Below are positions 7,173-8,465 of a DNA stretch of 8,465 nt, in pieces. Within the stretch, counting starts at the first letter, position 1. Every line of letters begins with the position of its first letter. The translations under genes were made by a program, and so were the position numbers. The stretch is taken from contig JAJRAE010000237.1 in NCBI GenBank assembly GCA_028682985.1, positions 1 through 8,465 of the forward strand, written 5' to 3'. The notes beneath the pieces are model-generated. The model saw only the letters and a program-made list of their open reading frames with translations, did not search any database and was not told where the DNA came from. Source of the stretch: Methanobacterium sp. (GTDB taxonomy: Archaea; Methanobacteriota; Methanobacteria; Methanobacteriales; Methanobacteriaceae).

Positions 7173-7624
7173 ATAATAAACACATTAAATTCATCCAAGA
7201 AGCCGTCAAAGAAGCTAGAAAAAGCTTAGAAGAAGGCGGCATCCCCATCGGGGCGGTTCTGGTAGAAGCTGGGGAAATTATGGGAAGAGGGCATAATCGT
7301 CTTATACAGAATGATTCCACTATTTTACATGCCGAGATGGACTGTTTGGAAAATGCTGGAAAGTTAAAGGGATCTGATTATGGGAGATGTATTTTATACA
7401 CTACACTGATACCCTGCCAGATGTGTTCCGGTCTTATTTTACTTTACAACATCCCCAAGGTGGTTTTTGGTGAAAATAAAACCTTCCCTGGGCCAGAAGA
7501 ATACTTGAAGGAGCATGGTGTGGAGTTGATTAATCTGAACCTGGATGAGTGTAAAGAATTAATGGTTGAATACATTAATCGTAACCCTGAAATCTGGGAA
7601 GAAGAAATAGAAAGAGTAAGTTGA
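7169..7624 (+). CDS. Cytosine deaminase-like zinc nucleobase deaminase (yeast Fcy1 type)
   Basis: A 151-residue member of the cytidine/deoxycytidylate deaminase fold. It resembles yeast cytosine deaminase Fcy1 along nearly its whole length, so the best guess is hydrolytic deamination of cytosine, or a related free base, to uracil plus ammonia. Motifs in order are EGGIPIGAVLV (22-32), GRGHN with the substrate-contacting Asn43, HAE with zinc ligand His54 and proton shuttle Glu56, and PCQMC with zinc ligands Cys83 and Cys86. Next come YNIPKVVFGEN and a C-terminal NPEIWEEEI stretch. Fcy1 has Asp155 three residues after the conserved Trp, where it holds the base; here that residue is Glu146, so specificity may differ. 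TadA (tRNA adenosine deaminase) and guanine deaminase share the fold but fit less well through the C-terminal half. The gene is coupled to the amidohydrolase by an ATGA overlap. Confidence 0.87.
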   Translation: MNNKHIKFIQEAVKEARKSLEEGGIPIGAVLVEAGEIMGRGHNRLIQNDSTILHAEMDCLENAGKLKGSDYGRCILYTTLIPCQMCSGLILLYNIPKVVFGENKTFPGPEEYLKEHGVELINLNLDECKELMVEYINRNPEIWEEEIERVS

Positions 7625-7627
7625 ATC

Positions 7628-7635
7628 TTTTTTTT
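7628..7635 (+). terminator. T8 terminator of the amidohydrolase/deaminase operon
   Basis: Eight T residues begin four bases after the deaminase stop codon. A second T7 run at 7644-7650 lies over the last lysine codons of the convergent minus-strand gene and may act as a back-up signal. There is no stable stem. Oligo-T alone suffices for archaeal RNA polymerase. Confidence 0.65.
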
Positions 7636-7640
7636 AATTG

Positions 7641-8465
7641 TTATTTTTTTAAATAATCTTGCACTGATTTAATAGGAGTACCGTCTTTAAGTATTAATGG
7701 AATGGTTACAGATTCAGATGATGTTCCAAAGCCGTGAGCTATCATGGAATGCCTGCCCGGTCCACCTGCCACTATTAACACCACATCATCTGGTGAACGA
7801 GTTATCCTGACCAGATCCTCTTCAATCCATTTCTGGTCCAGTTTTCTACCACCACGGTCTCCCAGCCCAGCCGGTACCTGAGCATTTCGGTGGATATATC
7901 TTTTCACATCTTCCTTACTCCATCCGTCATCTGCCGCCATTTTAGCATGTTCCGGTCCCATTATAAGGAGTATTTCACCTGGCACGTGGCTGTTGTTAGA
8001 GCCTGCTGTTGCGACGGTGTGAACAATGGTGTCCAGAAGGTCCTCAGTCCGGATACTTCGATGGTCGTTGATGTTTTGAGGTGCTTCGGCTGCTATTACT
8101 GTTGAAGTGCTGGTATTATGAGCATGACCCCTATCCACATGTAGGGGTTTCCAGGGACTTTCTTCTTCCGATTCCGCGAAACAATAGCTGTATTTGGCAG
8201 GCGAACCCATGGTTGCATGATCTCCTATACCTGGTATAGCTCCTGCTATATTAATCATACACAACCTTAAAGCTCTGCCAATTGTGGCATTAGCCATATT
8301 TCCAGGCCCTAAAAATCCTAAACCGCTATTAAATTCTAGTTCTCGGGATACTGGTCCGTTTATTACCATACAAATGGCAATGGGGTGAGTGGTGGCATTC
8401 ACCGCCGGTAAATTGAACATTTCTTGACCAGCCGCCCTAATTGAATGCTGAACAACCGGCATGTA
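7641..8465 (-). CDS. Conserved protein of unknown function, 5'-truncated by the window edge
   Basis: The visible part has 273 codons from the Met at 8462 and ends in DYLKK. The one codon left before the window edge is still open (Tyr), no ribosome binding site is visible, and the protein begins in the middle of conserved sequence, so the true start probably lies outside the window. I know no defined activity. Recurrent blocks are VNATTHPIAI (about 22-31), GPGNMANATIGRALRL, GSPAKYSYCFAE with Cys94, ESPWKPLHVDRG, and AGGPGRHS near residue 232. From memory these blocks match conserved proteins of about 350-400 residues found next to UGSC-motif (seleno)proteins in anaerobes, but this is not verified. 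There is no membrane segment or signal peptide in the visible part. It is convergent with the deaminase gene, 16 bases apart, and no T-tract on its own strand is visible between the two stop codons. Confidence 0.75.
   Translation of the reverse strand, partial: YMPVVQHSIRAAGQEMFNLPAVNATTHPIAICMVINGPVSRELEFNSGLGFLGPGNMANATIGRALRLCMINIAGAIPGIGDHATMGSPAKYSYCFAESEEESPWKPLHVDRGHAHNTSTSTVIAAEAPQNINDHRSIRTEDLLDTIVHTVATAGSNNSHVPGEILLIMGPEHAKMAADDGWSKEDVKRYIHRNAQVPAGLGDRGGRKLDQKWIEEDLVRITRSPDDVVLIVAGGPGRHSMIAHGFGTSSESVTIPLILKDGTPIKSVQDYLKK

Noticed and set aside
7890..8105. Plus-strand 71-codon frame opposite the minus-strand gene
   Set aside because: The minus-strand frame is longer, open to the window edge and carries conserved motifs. 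The plus frame resembles nothing I recognise.
1..8465. Mobile elements, defence systems or phage genes
   Set aside because: No transposase, integrase, terminal repeats or defence-type domains were seen. All genes are metabolic or replication functions.

Overview
The window looks like a chromosomal segment of a methanogenic archaeon, most likely of the Methanobacterium type (order Methanobacteriales). The evidence is an archaeal family D DNA polymerase large subunit, a class III (oxygen-sensitive) ribonucleotide reductase, TTTATATA-like TATA boxes with A-rich BREs, GGAGG/GGTGA ribosome binding sites, oligo-T terminators and AT-rich spacers. The taxonomic call is inference from protein resemblance; no rRNA or other marker is present.

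Layout, left to right. (1) 30-3293 (+): polC/DP2, the catalytic large subunit of DNA polymerase D, complete, with an empty intein site, two zinc modules and a C-terminal PCNA-binding tail. (2) 3294-3471: a 178-base spacer with a hairpin plus T-tract terminator, two TATA-like elements and a 7-bp inverted repeat directly against the proximal BRE. (3) 3472-5778 (+): nrdD, anaerobic ribonucleoside-triphosphate reductase, with two N-terminal ATP-cones, a thiyl cysteine candidate, a C-terminal zinc site and a glycyl radical site. (4) 5779-5876: an AT-rich spacer with a T9 tract, a 10-bp tandem repeat and an 8-bp inverted repeat. (5) 5877-7624 (+): a two-gene operon with an ATGA stop/start overlap, encoding an M20D-type amidohydrolase and a small zinc deaminase closely resembling yeast cytosine deaminase. 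(6) 7641-8465 (-): the C-terminal part of a conserved protein of unknown function, convergent with the deaminase and cut by the right edge.

The first two genes form a DNA-synthesis neighbourhood: NrdD makes dNTPs and polymerase D consumes them. They are separated by a terminator and by promoter elements, so they are probably separate transcription units. The amidohydrolase/deaminase pair would act on C-N bonds of small molecules. Pyrimidine or modified-base salvage is a reasonable guess, but the amidohydrolase substrate cannot be read from sequence.

Most of the window is ordinary core metabolism. The points most worth a second look are the Gly-to-Ser change inside the polymerase D catalytic loop (NCDSDED), the inverted repeat at the nrdD promoter, the Asp-to-Glu change at the substrate-binding position of the cytosine deaminase-like protein, and the truncated minus-strand gene, whose family resembles proteins found beside UGSC-motif (seleno)proteins.
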